DNA of 35,979 bases from CAZXVW01 sp964644025 (GCA_964644025.1 CAZXVW010000020.1:1-35979), one strand, 5' to 3'. Positions 23,385-32,441 are shown, numbered from the stretch's first letter. The notes: generated from the letters alone by a model not told the origin. A program made the numbers and translations.

Positions 23385-25190
23385 GTGAGCGAATCCGTCG
23401 CCTCCTTGCTTCCGGCGCTCGATCACGCCGCCGCGCTCCTGGTGTGGCCGCTCGCCGTGTGGATTCTGCTCAGTGGTCTCGACGACCTGGTCGTGCTCAT
23501 CTGCTTCCTGTATCACCGCGCCGCCACTCCCTCGGCCCCCTCCCGCTCCCGGCTCCGGCAGCTCCCGCAAAGGCGCATCGCCGTCTTCATCCCTTGCTGG
23601 CGCGAGCACCGGGTCATCGGCGAGATGGTGGAACACAACCTCTCAGCCATCCGCTACGACAACTACGCCATCTTCATCGGCGCCTACCCGAACGACGAAC
23701 CCACCCTGGAAGCCGTCCGCCGCCTCGAAGAACGCCACCGGAAGGTTCACCTCTGCCTCTGTCCCCACGACGGCCCCACCTCCAAGGCCGATTGCCTGAA
23801 CTGGATTTACCAGCGGCTGTTGCTTCACGAAGAGGAACGCGATCTCCGCTACGATCTGGTCTTGATTCACGACGCCGAGGACCTGGTTCACCCGGACGAA
23901 CTCCTTCTCATCAATTTCCATGCCCGCGCCGCCGACATGATCCAGGTCCCTGTCCTCCCCCTCGCCACGCGTTTCACCGACTTCACGCACGGCCTCTATT
24001 GCGACGACTTCGCCGAAAGCCATACCAAAGACCTCCCGGCACGCCAGGCCCTTGGGGGGTTCCTTCCCTCCTCCGGGGTTGGCACGGGCTACACGCGCCA
24101 GGCCCTGGAACGCCTCGCCGGCGCCGAGTCCAACCGCGTCTTCGAGCCCGCCTGCCTCACCGAGGATTACGAGAATGGTCTCCGCCTCTACCGGCTCGGT
24201 TTCCGGCAGGCCTTCGTGCCCATTGCCTTCGAGCATGGCGCCCCGCTCGCCACCCGGGAATTCTTTCCCCGCCGGTTCGCTGACGCCGTCCGCCAGCGCA
24301 CCCGCTGGGTCACCGGGATCGCCCTGCAGGGCTGGGAACGCTACGGCTGGCGCGCTGGTATCGATCAGCTCTACTGGCTTTGGCGGGACCGCAAGGGACT
24401 CATCGGCAACCCGGTCAGCTTCCTTGCCAACCTGGTTTTCCTCTACGGCGTCGCCACCTGGGTGGCGGCGAACCTCTCCGGCGCTGTCTGGGGGCTGGCC
24501 GCCGCACTGGCCAGCCCGGCCCTGCTAGGCCTGGTGTCGGTAAACCTCGGCCTGATGGCGGTTCACCTTTCGGTCCGCGCCGTCTGCGTCAGCCGCATCT
24601 ACGGCTGGAAGTTTGCCCTCGGCGTACCGCTTCGATCCCTATACGGCAACTGGCTGAACACGGTGGCTACCGTGCGTGCCTTACACGCCTACACGCTCGC
24701 CCGCTGGCGCCGCGAACCGCTGGTCTGGGTGAAAACCGAGCACGCTTATCCCTCCCGCGCCGCCTTGCTCCCTCACAAGCGCCCGCTCGAGGAGATCCTG
24801 GTCGGCTCCCACTACCTGGCTAAGGAGGAATTGGAAGCGGCCCGCGCCCGCAAGCCCCACGGCATGCGGCTGGGAGAATACCTGGTGCGGACCGGGTTGC
24901 TGACCGAGGACGAACTCTACGAAGCGCTCAGCCTGCAGCTCGGCCTTGCCCTCGGCAAGATCGATCCGCGTGAGGTTCGCCCCAGCGTCGCCCGTTGCCT
25001 GCCCGCCCACGTCATCCGCGAATGGAATGTCTTGCCGGTGCGCATCGAGGCCGGCAGCCTGCACCTCGCCAGCCCCGAGATCCCCACCGAGGAACTCCAC
25101 GAAGCGCTGCGCCGCTTCACCCGCCTGGACATCCGCGTCGAGCTAGTAACGCCAACGAATTTCCGCCGCCTCGCCGAGCAGTTGCTTTAG
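23385..25190 (+). CDS. NfrB-like membrane glycosyltransferase with MshEN domain
   Basis: A ~601-residue protein combining a membrane GT2 glycosyltransferase with a C-terminal MshEN (GspE N-terminal) domain, the arrangement of E. coli NfrB. One hydrophobic segment at the N-terminus (LLVWPLAVWILLSGLDDLVV) precedes the GT domain. Acidic residues are in HDAED (D163), LTEDYENGLRL and the QRTRW block (RQRTRWVTGIALQGW), followed by about four membrane helices (roughly 340-440). The MshEN part carries RLGEYLVRTGLLTEDELYEA from R495, with QLGLALGKI next, preceded by a degenerate first copy. MshEN domains bind cyclic di-GMP and E. coli NfrB is activated that way, so c-di-GMP control of a secreted glycan is inferred. 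No nfrA is adjacent. The start is uncertain: GTG 23385 suits the family; TTG 23316 directly follows the previous stop. Confidence 0.82.
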   Translation: MSESVASLLPALDHAAALLVWPLAVWILLSGLDDLVVLICFLYHRAATPSAPSRSRLRQLPQRRIAVFIPCWREHRVIGEMVEHNLSAIRYDNYAIFIGAYPNDEPTLEAVRRLEERHRKVHLCLCPHDGPTSKADCLNWIYQRLLLHEEERDLRYDLVLIHDAEDLVHPDELLLINFHARAADMIQVPVLPLATRFTDFTHGLYCDDFAESHTKDLPARQALGGFLPSSGVGTGYTRQALERLAGAESNRVFEPACLTEDYENGLRLYRLGFRQAFVPIAFEHGAPLATREFFPRRFADAVRQRTRWVTGIALQGWERYGWRAGIDQLYWLWRDRKGLIGNPVSFLANLVFLYGVATWVAANLSGAVWGLAAALASPALLGLVSVNLGLMAVHLSVRAVCVSRIYGWKFALGVPLRSLYGNWLNTVATVRALHAYTLARWRREPLVWVKTEHAYPSRAALLPHKRPLEEILVGSHYLAKEELEAARARKPHGMRLGEYLVRTGLLTEDELYEALSLQLGLALGKIDPREVRPSVARCLPAHVIREWNVLPVRIEAGSLHLASPEIPTEELHEALRRFTRLDIRVELVTPTNFRRLAEQLL

Positions 25191-25208
25191 TCCGGGCGGG
25201 TAGGCCGC

Positions 25209-26387
25209 CTACGTCCGGTACTCCGCGTTGATGCGAATGTAGTCCTCGGTCAGGTCGCAACTCCAGAAGCGGGCCGCCCCGGACCCGCGGCCGCGGATCA
25301 CCAACCGGATCACGCACTCCCTGGCCCCGAGCTTTTCCGCCATCTCTTTTTCGGAAAATTCGGCCGCCGTTCCTCCGGAGCATACCCGCACCCCCTGCAG
25401 GTAGACGTCCACCTTGGCCGGATCAAACGGCACGCCCGCGTAACCGGCTGCCACGAGCACCCGGCCCCAGTTGGGATCGGCACCCGCCACCGCCGTTTTC
25501 ACTAGCGCCGAGTTGGCGATGCTCCGGGCGATCTGCACCGCCGCCCCGTCGTTCACCGCGCCCGTCACTTCGACGGTGATCCGCTTGCGCGCCCCCTCGC
25601 CGTCGGCCGCGATTTGCCGCGCCAGCTCCTGCAGCACCTCGGTCAGCGCCGCGCCGAACACCTTCTGCTCTCCCCTGTCCAGCCCCACGTTCGCCGCGCC
25701 GTTCGCCAGCGCCAGCACCATGTCGTTGGTCGAGGTGTCCCCGTCCACCGAAAGGCGGTGATAGCTGAGCTCGACCGCCGGGACCAGCGTCTCCCACAGC
25801 GCCATCGGCGCGATCTCGACATCCGACACCACGAAGGCCAGTGTCGTCGCCATCCGGGGATGGATCATCCCGGAGCCCTTCGTCACCCCGGCGATGCACA
25901 CCGTGCCTCCCTTCAGTTTCACCTCAGTGGAAGCTGTCTTGGGCACCGTGTCCGTAGTCAGAATCGCACCGGCCACTCCCGGCAAGCCGGCCGCCGAGAG
26001 CCCCTCCACCAGCGCCGGCAACCGCTCCACGATCAGGGAGGCGTCCATCTCCACGCCGATCACTCCCGTGGAAGCCGGCAGCACCTGGCTCACCGGGACC
26101 TTCAACTCCCTCGCCAACGCCGCGCAGCATGCCCGGGCCACGCGTTCCCCGTTCCGGGTCGCGCAATTCGCGTTGCCGGCGTTCACCAGCACCGCCCGCG
26201 CGCGGCCGCCCGAACGGCTCAGGTGCCGTCGCGCCACCTTCACCGGCGCCGCCCTTACCCGGTTCGTGGTGAACAATGCCGCCGCCGACGCCACGCGGTC
26301 GGAAACAATCAGCGCCAGGTCATCCTTCGGCTCCGGCCGAAGGCCGGCGTATAACGATGAGTAACGATACCCGAGCGGCAGTTTCAT
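25209..26387 (-). CDS. argJ: Bifunctional ornithine acetyltransferase/glutamate N-acetyltransferase
   Basis: A 392-residue ArgJ, which recycles the acetyl group from N-acetylornithine to glutamate in the arginine pathway. The proenzyme cuts itself before a threonine; the site is visible in KGSGMIHPRMATTLAFVVSD (Ala-Thr). Other family blocks: LFTTNRVRAAPV, LVNAGNANCATR, ASTGVIGVEMD, VDGDTSTNDM, and GADPNWGRVLVAAGYAG. ATG 26387 is chosen because it overlaps the fmt stop (ATGA), AGGAG sits ~10 nt upstream, and MKLPLGYRYSSLYAGL is the normal N-terminus. A longer in-frame extension overlaps fmt and is rejected. It is the last gene of the aroC-def-fmt-argJ run and converges with the NfrB-like gene. 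Confidence 0.95.
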   Translation of the reverse strand: MKLPLGYRYSSLYAGLRPEPKDDLALIVSDRVASAAALFTTNRVRAAPVKVARRHLSRSGGRARAVLVNAGNANCATRNGERVARACCAALARELKVPVSQVLPASTGVIGVEMDASLIVERLPALVEGLSAAGLPGVAGAILTTDTVPKTASTEVKLKGGTVCIAGVTKGSGMIHPRMATTLAFVVSDVEIAPMALWETLVPAVELSYHRLSVDGDTSTNDMVLALANGAANVGLDRGEQKVFGAALTEVLQELARQIAADGEGARKRITVEVTGAVNDGAAVQIARSIANSALVKTAVAGADPNWGRVLVAAGYAGVPFDPAKVDVYLQGVRVCSGGTAAEFSEKEMAEKLGARECVIRLVIRGRGSGAARFWSCDLTEDYIRINAEYRT

Positions 26388-27325
26388 TCCGGCTCTTCTC
26401 CTAACCTCTCGTTCGCTCCCAGCCGCTGGCCATTGATGAAATCTACGGCCGCCATTCGCTTCCGTCCTTCGAGCTGGATCTCGATCAGTTCCAGCGCCTC
26501 CCCTTCTCCGCATGCGGCGAACAGCCGCCCTCGCTCCACCTGCAGCGCCCCCGGTGCACCCGCGATCCGGCGCTCGGCCGGCCGTGACCTCCACACGTGC
26601 AGCGAACGGCCGCGGAAGAGCGTGTAGGCCCCCGGCCACGGCTGGAACCCCCGCACCCGGTTGTGAATGCGCGCCGCCGGCCACCGCCAGTCGATCCGCC
26701 CGTCTTCCTTCTTGAGCAGCGGCGCGTAGCTGGCCTGCTCGTGTGATTGAGGCCGCGGCGTGATCGTTCCCGCCTTTAACCCCCGCAACGATCGCACCAG
26801 CAACTCCGCCCCCATCGGCGCCAGCCGCCGGCTCAGCTCCACCGCCGTCTCCTCCGGCCCGATCTCGGTCTCCTCCGCCAGCAAAATATCCCCCGTGTCC
26901 AGGCCGGCGTCGATCAGCATCGTCGTCACTCCGGTCCGTGTCTCCCCCGCAGCCACCGCCCACTGGATCGGCGCCGCCCCACGATATTTCGGCAGCAGCG
27001 AGGCGTGCACGTTCACCAGACCCAACGGCGGAATCTCCAGGATCGCCTCCGGAATGATCTTTCCGTAAGCCACTACCGCCATCGCCTCCACACCCAGCCC
27101 CCGGAAAAACGCTACTGTTCCCCCCCCCTTGATGCTGGCCGGCTGGCGCACCGGCAATCCCAGCCGGAGCGCCACTTCCTTCACCGGAGGCGCTGCCGCC
27201 TTCTTCCCGCGGCCTCTCGGCCGGTCCGGCTGCGTCACCACTGCGGCGATGTCGAAACCCTCTTCCACCAGCCGCTCGAGCGAGGGCAGGGCAAACTCCG
27301 GCGTGCCGAGAAACGCAATTCTCAC
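26384..27325 (-). CDS. fmt: Methionyl-tRNA formyltransferase
   Basis: A 313-residue Fmt, which formylates Met-tRNA(fMet) for translation initiation. The N-terminal hydrolase-like domain starts MRIAFLGTPEFALPSLERL. The catalytic region reads LVNVHASLLPKYRGAAPIQW with Asn and His, and the Asp is in DAGLDTGDILL. The C-terminal OB-like domain (from about residue 205, DGRIDWRWPAARIHNRVRGF) binds tRNA. Start is GTG 27325 with a perfect AGGAGG (27332-27337) 6 nt upstream. def is 49 nt upstream on the same strand, the classic def-fmt pair that adds and removes the formyl group. Confidence 0.95.
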   Translation of the reverse strand: MRIAFLGTPEFALPSLERLVEEGFDIAAVVTQPDRPRGRGKKAAAPPVKEVALRLGLPVRQPASIKGGGTVAFFRGLGVEAMAVVAYGKIIPEAILEIPPLGLVNVHASLLPKYRGAAPIQWAVAAGETRTGVTTMLIDAGLDTGDILLAEETEIGPEETAVELSRRLAPMGAELLVRSLRGLKAGTITPRPQSHEQASYAPLLKKEDGRIDWRWPAARIHNRVRGFQPWPGAYTLFRGRSLHVWRSRPAERRIAGAPGALQVERGRLFAACGEGEALELIEIQLEGRKRMAAVDFINGQRLGANERLGEEPE

Positions 27326-27374
27326 ACCCGGCCTCCTGACTCGGTCACGGCACAGCCCCCCGCGGCCGGACTCA

Positions 27375-27887
27375 TTACCACTCGCCGGCCTTCATCAGCT
27401 TCCGGATCTTGCGCCGGATCAAGTCCCGTTTCAACGCGCTCACGTGATGGAAGAAAAGTTTCCCGTTCAGGTGATCGGTCTCATGCAGAAACGCCCGCGC
27501 CAGCAATCCTTCCCCGGTCATCTCCACTGTCGCTCCGGTCACATCTTGCGCCCGCACGGTCACCCGGTTCGGCCGGCTGACCTGCTCGCGAAAGCCGGGA
27601 ACGCTCAGGCATCCTTCCTCGGACCGTTGGCGGCCTTCGCGCCGGATGATCTCCGGGTTGATGAGAACCAGCTTTTGCTTTTCATCCTCGCCCACCGAGG
27701 TATCAATCACCGCGATGCGCTTCCCAACGCCGATCTGCGGCGCCGCCAGTCCAACCCCCTTGTGGTAGTACATCGATTCGAACATGTCGTCGATCAGCTT
27801 CCGCAACTCCGGCGTGTCGAACTCGGTGATCGCTTCCGCCGGTGTCTCCAGTACTGGGTCCCCATATTTCACAATGTCGTAAACCAT
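27375..27887 (-). CDS. def: Peptide deformylase
   Basis: A 170-residue metal-dependent enzyme that removes the formyl group from nascent proteins. All three motifs are present: GVGLAAPQIG (motif I), EGCLSVPG (motif II, Cys metal ligand) and HETDHLNG (motif III, HExxH). The C-terminal helix is long and basic (FHHVSALKRDLIRRKIRKLM). The ATG shares one base with the aroC stop (TGATG), so it is translated with aroC. Confidence 0.96.
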   Translation of the reverse strand: MVYDIVKYGDPVLETPAEAITEFDTPELRKLIDDMFESMYYHKGVGLAAPQIGVGKRIAVIDTSVGEDEKQKLVLINPEIIRREGRQRSEEGCLSVPGFREQVSRPNRVTVRAQDVTGATVEMTGEGLLARAFLHETDHLNGKLFFHHVSALKRDLIRRKIRKLMKAGEW

Positions 27888-29059
27888 CAGTAACGCCTCA
27901 CCTGTTCCAGGTATCCTTCGAAGTTTCGCCGGGTCTCAGCCAGCGAGTCCCCCCCGAATTTCTCCAGGAACGCCTGCGCGAGGACCAGCGCCGTCATCGC
28001 TTCGCCGATGACCCCCGCGGCCGGCGCCACGCACACATCGCTGCGCTCGTAGGCCGCCAGCGATCGCTCCCTCGTCGCCAGGTCTACGGACTCTAGCGGC
28101 CGCCGCAGCGTCGAAATCGGTTTCAACAACCCGCGCACCACCACGTCTTGCCCGTTCGTGATCCCGCCTTCCAGCCCCCCGGCGCGGTTCGCCCCGCGCG
28201 TGAACCGGCGCGAGGCGCCATCGTAGTGAATCGTGTCCTGGACTTGGGAGCCGAACGACGCCGCGCTTTCCGCCGCCCGCCCGATCTCGACGCCCTTCAC
28301 CGCCTGGATCGACACCACCGCCTGCGCCAGCCGCCCGTCCAGCCGGGAATCCCACGTCGCATACGAGCCCAGCCCCGGCGGCACACCGTGCGCCACTACT
28401 TCAAAAACCCCGCCGACCGTGTCTCCGCTGGCGGAGGCCCTGTCAACCACCTCCTTCATCCGCTGCTCGACGTCCGCGTCGGCGCAGTTCAGCAGGACTT
28501 TCTCCTTCTTGCTGAGGGCGGCGATCTCCTCCCAGCTAACTGTTCTTTCCAGGCGTGCCTCGCCCACCGCCACCACGTGGCTGAACACTTCGATACCGAA
28601 CTGCCCCAGCAATTGCTTGGCCAGCGCCCCGGCGGCCACTCGCGCCGTCGTTTCCCGGGCGCTGGCCCGCTCCAGCACGTAGCGCACGTCGTGGAAGTTG
28701 TACTTGATCCCGCCCGCCAGGTCGGCGTGCCCCGGCCGCGGCCGCGTCACCGGCCTGCTTTTCTCCTCGCTGTCGGCGCCCGACTCCACCGGCAGCGCCT
28801 CGCTCCAGTTCGCCCAGTCTCTGTTCTCCACCAGCAGCGCCACCGGGGAACCGATCGTCTGCGAGTGCCGCACCCCGGAGACAATGCGAACCCGGTCCGC
28901 CTCGATCTTCATCCGGCCGCCGCGGCCATAGCCCTGTTGCCGCCGCCAAAGCTCGCGGTCGATCGCCTCCACTGAAATTGGAACTCCCGCCGGCAACCCC
29001 GTAACGATGGCTGTCAGGCACTCCCCGTGCGACTCACCGGCGGTCTCAAAACGCAGCAT
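27887..29059 (-). CDS. aroC: Chorismate synthase
   Basis: A 390-residue chorismate synthase, the last shikimate-pathway enzyme, needing reduced FMN. Typical blocks are LRFETAGESHGECLTAIVTG, RRQQGYGRGGRMKIE, RPRPGHADLAGGIKYNFHD, RASARETTARVAAGALAK, and the C-terminal DVCVAPAAGVIGEAM. It heads the def-fmt-argJ run. Its start lies 71 nt after the end of shc on the same strand, and a 14-bp palindrome lies in that gap. Confidence 0.96.
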   Translation of the reverse strand: MLRFETAGESHGECLTAIVTGLPAGVPISVEAIDRELWRRQQGYGRGGRMKIEADRVRIVSGVRHSQTIGSPVALLVENRDWANWSEALPVESGADSEEKSRPVTRPRPGHADLAGGIKYNFHDVRYVLERASARETTARVAAGALAKQLLGQFGIEVFSHVVAVGEARLERTVSWEEIAALSKKEKVLLNCADADVEQRMKEVVDRASASGDTVGGVFEVVAHGVPPGLGSYATWDSRLDGRLAQAVVSIQAVKGVEIGRAAESAASFGSQVQDTIHYDGASRRFTRGANRAGGLEGGITNGQDVVVRGLLKPISTLRRPLESVDLATRERSLAAYERSDVCVAPAAGVIGEAMTALVLAQAFLEKFGGDSLAETRRNFEGYLEQVRRY

Positions 29060-29080
29060 TTACGAAGATTTCATGGTAAC

Positions 29081-29094
29081 AAACAGCGCTGTTT
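29081..29094. promoter_or_regulatory. 14-bp palindrome upstream of aroC
   Basis: AAACAGCGCTGTTT is a perfect palindrome 22 nt upstream of the aroC ATG and 36 nt after the end of shc. This is where a promoter or operator for the aroC operon would be expected. It has no U-tract and is short for a terminator. The regulator, if any, is unknown. Confidence 0.35.
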
Positions 29095-29130
29095 CCCGGG
29101 CCGCCCCGCTGCCTCGGCAAGGCCGCCCCC

Positions 29131-31173
29131 TCAGTCGCGGCCAGCGAACCATCGCCGCGCCCGCCCCAGGGCCATCAGCGGGAAGTAGTGACGGTAGAGA
29201 CTGTAACTGATCATGAACGCGCGCTGCAGTTCCAGACCCTGCCGCAAGTCCTTGGCCCGGTCTTTCAGGTCGATGCGCTCCCCCACGCTATAGCCTGGAA
29301 ACCCCGTGCCGGTGTACTGCGTTTCTTCCCAGGTCCCGTTGCGCTGGTGCCTAATCAGGAACTCCACCCCCCGCCGGATCGCGGCGCCGTAATCCGGGCT
29401 GCCCGCGGCCACCAACGCCATCAGCGCCCAGCCCGTCTGCGACGGCGTGCTGTCGCCGACGCCGCGCAAGGAATCGTCCATGTAGGAGGCCGGCGTTTCC
29501 CCCCAGCCCCCGTCTTCGTTCTGGTGTGACGCGATCCAGTCAGCCGCCTTCCGGATGTAGGGCTGCTTCATGTTCTCGCCGATCACCCGCAGCGCCGGCA
29601 GCACGGCCGCCGTCCCGTAGATGTGATTCACTCCCCAGCGCCCGAACCAGCTCCCCTCGGCTTCCTGCTCGGATTGGATATAGGCCAGCGCCCGCGCCAC
29701 CGCAGGGTCGCTCCGATCGCGCCCCATCCAGCCCAGCGCCTCCACCACGTGCGCCGTCACGTCCACGCTCGGCGGGTCCAGCAGTTCGCCGAAATCGGCA
29801 AACGGAATCTTCGCCAGCAGCCGGTTGTTGTTGTCCCGGTCGAAGGCGCCCCAGCCGCCGTTTTCCGACTGCATCGCCAGGATCCACTCCAGCGCCAGTT
29901 CAATGGCTTCATCCACCCGGCGTGTATCGGCCAGGAAACCCCGCAGCCGGGCCAGCACGATCAGCGCCACCGCCGTGTCGTCCACGTCCGGATAGAAATT
30001 GTTGGCTCGCTGGAACGCCCAGCCCCCGCCGCGCGCGTCCCGCACGTAGACCTTCCAGTCGCCCCACGCTCGCACTTGCTGGTCCAGTAACCACTCGGTG
30101 GCCCGCATCAGCGTCGGCGACGGCTCGAATACCGGCTTCGTATCCAACAGTGACAGCATCGACAGGATCGTGTCCCAGACCGGCGATTCACTCGCCTGCA
30201 GGTATACGCCACCGTCCCGTTCATAGGACCAGTGCTTGTCGAAAGCCTCCAGTCCGGCCCGGATCACCGGGTGGCTCAGGCTGTAGCCCTCAACCCGCAG
30301 CGCCATCAGCGAATAGATCCACGGTGGCTGAATCCCGCTCCAGGCTCCGTCGGCCTCCTGGTGTTTGATGATCCACTCCACGCACAGCTTGATGGCTGCC
30401 TCCCGCCCCGGTCGCAGCTTCACCGGGACATAGGCTGCGAGCAGCCGGTCCAGCCCCAGAAACAAGCTCTCCCAGGAGACCCAGCTTCTCTGGTGCGGAA
30501 GGCTGAAGTCGAAATTCTCACGGCCCTCCGGAAACAGCTCGTCGAGCCGCCGGTGCGGCGGCAGGCGGCGAACCGGCCTCCGCGCTGAAAGCACGCACAA
30601 CGGCACGATGGTGCCGCGGGCCCACGAGGCAAACTGGTAAATGCTAAACGGGGTCCAGGACGGCAGCAAGATCAGCTCGGGCGGCAGCGTCGGCGTCTCC
30701 TCCCAGGGCCACTCGCCGATGAGCGCCAGCCAGTACTTGGTGAAGTTGCGGATGCCTTTCAACCCGCCGTGGTCGAAAATCCATCGCCGGGCTTTTGCCA
30801 GCGGCTCCGCCTCGGCACTCATGCCGGAAGAACGCAGCGCCGCGTAACATTCCACCGTCGTATTGATATCGCCGTGCGGCGCCTGGTGGTATACCTCCCA
30901 GGATCCATCCTCCCGCTGCTCCCGCAGAATGCTTCGGATCACCTTGTCATACTTCGGATCATTCTCCACGCCCATGAAATGCATTGCCAGCACCCACTGG
31001 GCTTCCATGCAGGAATTGCTCTCCAGCATCCCCACCCAGAAACCTTCCTCGTGCTGCCGGTCGATCAGCCATTGCCGGGCGTTGTCAATCGCCTGGTCCA
31101 ACGTCTCCAGCCCCGGTTGGCCGACCTCCCTGTTCACCTGCGAAGTCTCAGAAGTACTCTCTTGGGAACGCAT
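29131..31173 (-). CDS. shc: Squalene-hopene cyclase
   Basis: A ~680-residue squalene-hopene cyclase, which folds squalene into hopene, the base of membrane hopanoids. The catalytic DXDD motif is at residues 396-399 (YPDVDDTA), with D398 the likely proton donor. QW-type repeats are spread through the protein (for example QREDGSWEVYH, SENGGWGAFDRDN, NEDGGWGETPASYMDDS, RNGTWEE). The C-terminal membrane-side region GTGFPGYSVGERIDLKDRAK is also present. No other hopanoid genes (hpnA-H) are close. ATG 31173 is chosen for the purine-rich GGAGAGACCAGGCGAA before it; ATG 31191 would add six residues. A few further in-frame codons reach 31245 but look non-coding. Confidence 0.93.
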   Translation of the reverse strand: MRSQESTSETSQVNREVGQPGLETLDQAIDNARQWLIDRQHEEGFWVGMLESNSCMEAQWVLAMHFMGVENDPKYDKVIRSILREQREDGSWEVYHQAPHGDINTTVECYAALRSSGMSAEAEPLAKARRWIFDHGGLKGIRNFTKYWLALIGEWPWEETPTLPPELILLPSWTPFSIYQFASWARGTIVPLCVLSARRPVRRLPPHRRLDELFPEGRENFDFSLPHQRSWVSWESLFLGLDRLLAAYVPVKLRPGREAAIKLCVEWIIKHQEADGAWSGIQPPWIYSLMALRVEGYSLSHPVIRAGLEAFDKHWSYERDGGVYLQASESPVWDTILSMLSLLDTKPVFEPSPTLMRATEWLLDQQVRAWGDWKVYVRDARGGGWAFQRANNFYPDVDDTAVALIVLARLRGFLADTRRVDEAIELALEWILAMQSENGGWGAFDRDNNNRLLAKIPFADFGELLDPPSVDVTAHVVEALGWMGRDRSDPAVARALAYIQSEQEAEGSWFGRWGVNHIYGTAAVLPALRVIGENMKQPYIRKAADWIASHQNEDGGWGETPASYMDDSLRGVGDSTPSQTGWALMALVAAGSPDYGAAIRRGVEFLIRHQRNGTWEETQYTGTGFPGYSVGERIDLKDRAKDLRQGLELQRAFMISYSLYRHYFPLMALGRARRWFAGRD

Positions 31174-31452
31174 TTCGCCTGGTCTCTCCATGCCCAGCGC
31201 CCGCCGGGGCGCTCTCATCCACCGCCTTGCGGCCGGACGAGCCACCTTCTTCGCCGCGCGGCCGGCGCCCCGCCTGGCGCTGCGACTGCACCCCGCCGGC
31301 TGCCTGTTCGGCTTGCCCCCCGCGCCCGCCCTGCTGAGCGATTAGTTTAACATGCCTGCCTGCTCCGAATTCCCTTTGGCTGGCCCTGCCGGCGCAACTT
31401 GCGCGCACCCCGGCCGGAAAAATGTGTATATTATCGTTCACTGGAGGTGAAC
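31174..31452. other. Divergent intergenic region with shared -10 island
   Basis: 279 nt between shc (minus) and the TIM-barrel gene (plus). Most of it is GC-rich with no convincing gene. At 31425-31434 TGTATATTAT holds TATATT on the plus strand (31427-31432) and TATACA on the minus strand (31430-31425). GGAGGTGA (31443-31450) directly after it is the ribosome binding site of the plus gene. On the minus strand TTAAACTAAT (around 31344-31353) is a second AT-rich stretch closer to shc. Confidence 0.45.
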
Positions 31453-32400
31453 ATGAGCAAGCGCACTTCGATCGGCTCCTGGGCCTACACCATCGGACCC
31501 TACGCCGACCACCCGATCAACTTTGATACCGTCATCGACCGCCTGGCCGCCCTTGGCTTCGACGGCGTCGAACTCGGTGCCTTCCCCCCGCACCCCAATC
31601 CGGGCAATCCCAACGGACCGGATGAGGACTGGCCCGGCGCCATGCCGGAAAAATCCCAGCGGGCCGAACTCAAGGCAAAAATGCGCGAGAAGGCGCTCGG
31701 CTTCAGCGGCATCGCCGCCAATCTCTGGGGCGAGAAATTGATCAACACCGCCGACCAGAGCAAGTATATCTCCGAGTTCCGCAAGAACTCCGAGTTCGCC
31801 CGCGACCTCGGCATCCAGGGCATCCGCGTCGACTGTGTCCAACCGCCCACCATCCACCGCGAAGTAGACTACCAGACCGCGATGGAGCGCGTTGTTCGCA
31901 CCTGGAAAACTTGCTGCGATATCGCCGCGGATAACGGCCAATACGTCACCTGGGAGTTCGAGCCGGGCTTCGCTTTCAACAAGCCCAGCGACATCCTGCG
32001 GATTCACGACGCCGTCGGCAAGCCCAATTTCGGCCTTCTCTACGATACCTGCCACGGCCAGATGGTGGGGGTCAACGGGGCCCGCCAGGAGGGCGAAAAA
32101 GAGGTCTTCCCCACCCAGGTGGACTTCATCCGCACCTTGGACGGCCGCATCAATCACATCCACCTGATTGACTCCGACAACACCTGCCACAAGGACGCCA
32201 ACGGCGAGGATGAAACCTCCGCCCACCCACCCTTCGGCCTCGGCGTCCTGGATTTCGATGAAATTATGCCCGCGCTGGTGAAGGCCTCCCGCCTGCCGGA
32301 CGACTGGTGGACGGCCGACCTCTGCTTCTGGCCCGACGCCTGGGACGCCACCGCCGGCGCCAAGAAGAAGCTCGATGAACTGATTGCGAAATACGGGTGA
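31453..32400 (+). CDS. Xylose-isomerase-like TIM-barrel sugar isomerase/epimerase
   Basis: A 315-residue TIM-barrel protein of the AP-endonuclease-2/sugar phosphate isomerase family. Metal-ligand blocks: TWEFEPGFAF (Glu), LLYDTCHGQM (Asp, His) and INHIHLIDSD (His). The fourth position, usually Glu in a WISIE-type strand, reads WWTADLCFWP, so an Asp is the probable ligand. Substrate unknown; with the following oxidoreductase it probably acts on a hexose, inositol or rare-sugar derivative. ATG 31453 has GGAGGTGA two bases upstream; an earlier in-frame start lies over the promoter. The next gene follows after 41 nt. Confidence 0.8.
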   Translation: MSKRTSIGSWAYTIGPYADHPINFDTVIDRLAALGFDGVELGAFPPHPNPGNPNGPDEDWPGAMPEKSQRAELKAKMREKALGFSGIAANLWGEKLINTADQSKYISEFRKNSEFARDLGIQGIRVDCVQPPTIHREVDYQTAMERVVRTWKTCCDIAADNGQYVTWEFEPGFAFNKPSDILRIHDAVGKPNFGLLYDTCHGQMVGVNGARQEGEKEVFPTQVDFIRTLDGRINHIHLIDSDNTCHKDANGEDETSAHPPFGLGVLDFDEIMPALVKASRLPDDWWTADLCFWPDAWDATAGAKKKLDELIAKYG

Positions 32401-32441
32401 CCGGCCTCCGCCGGCCGCCCTCGAAACAGGAGACTGGAATC

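Noticed and set aside
26388..26963. Long N-terminal extension of ArgJ
   Set aside because: It is the third frame of fmt. The normal ArgJ N-terminus begins at 26387, where it overlaps the fmt stop.
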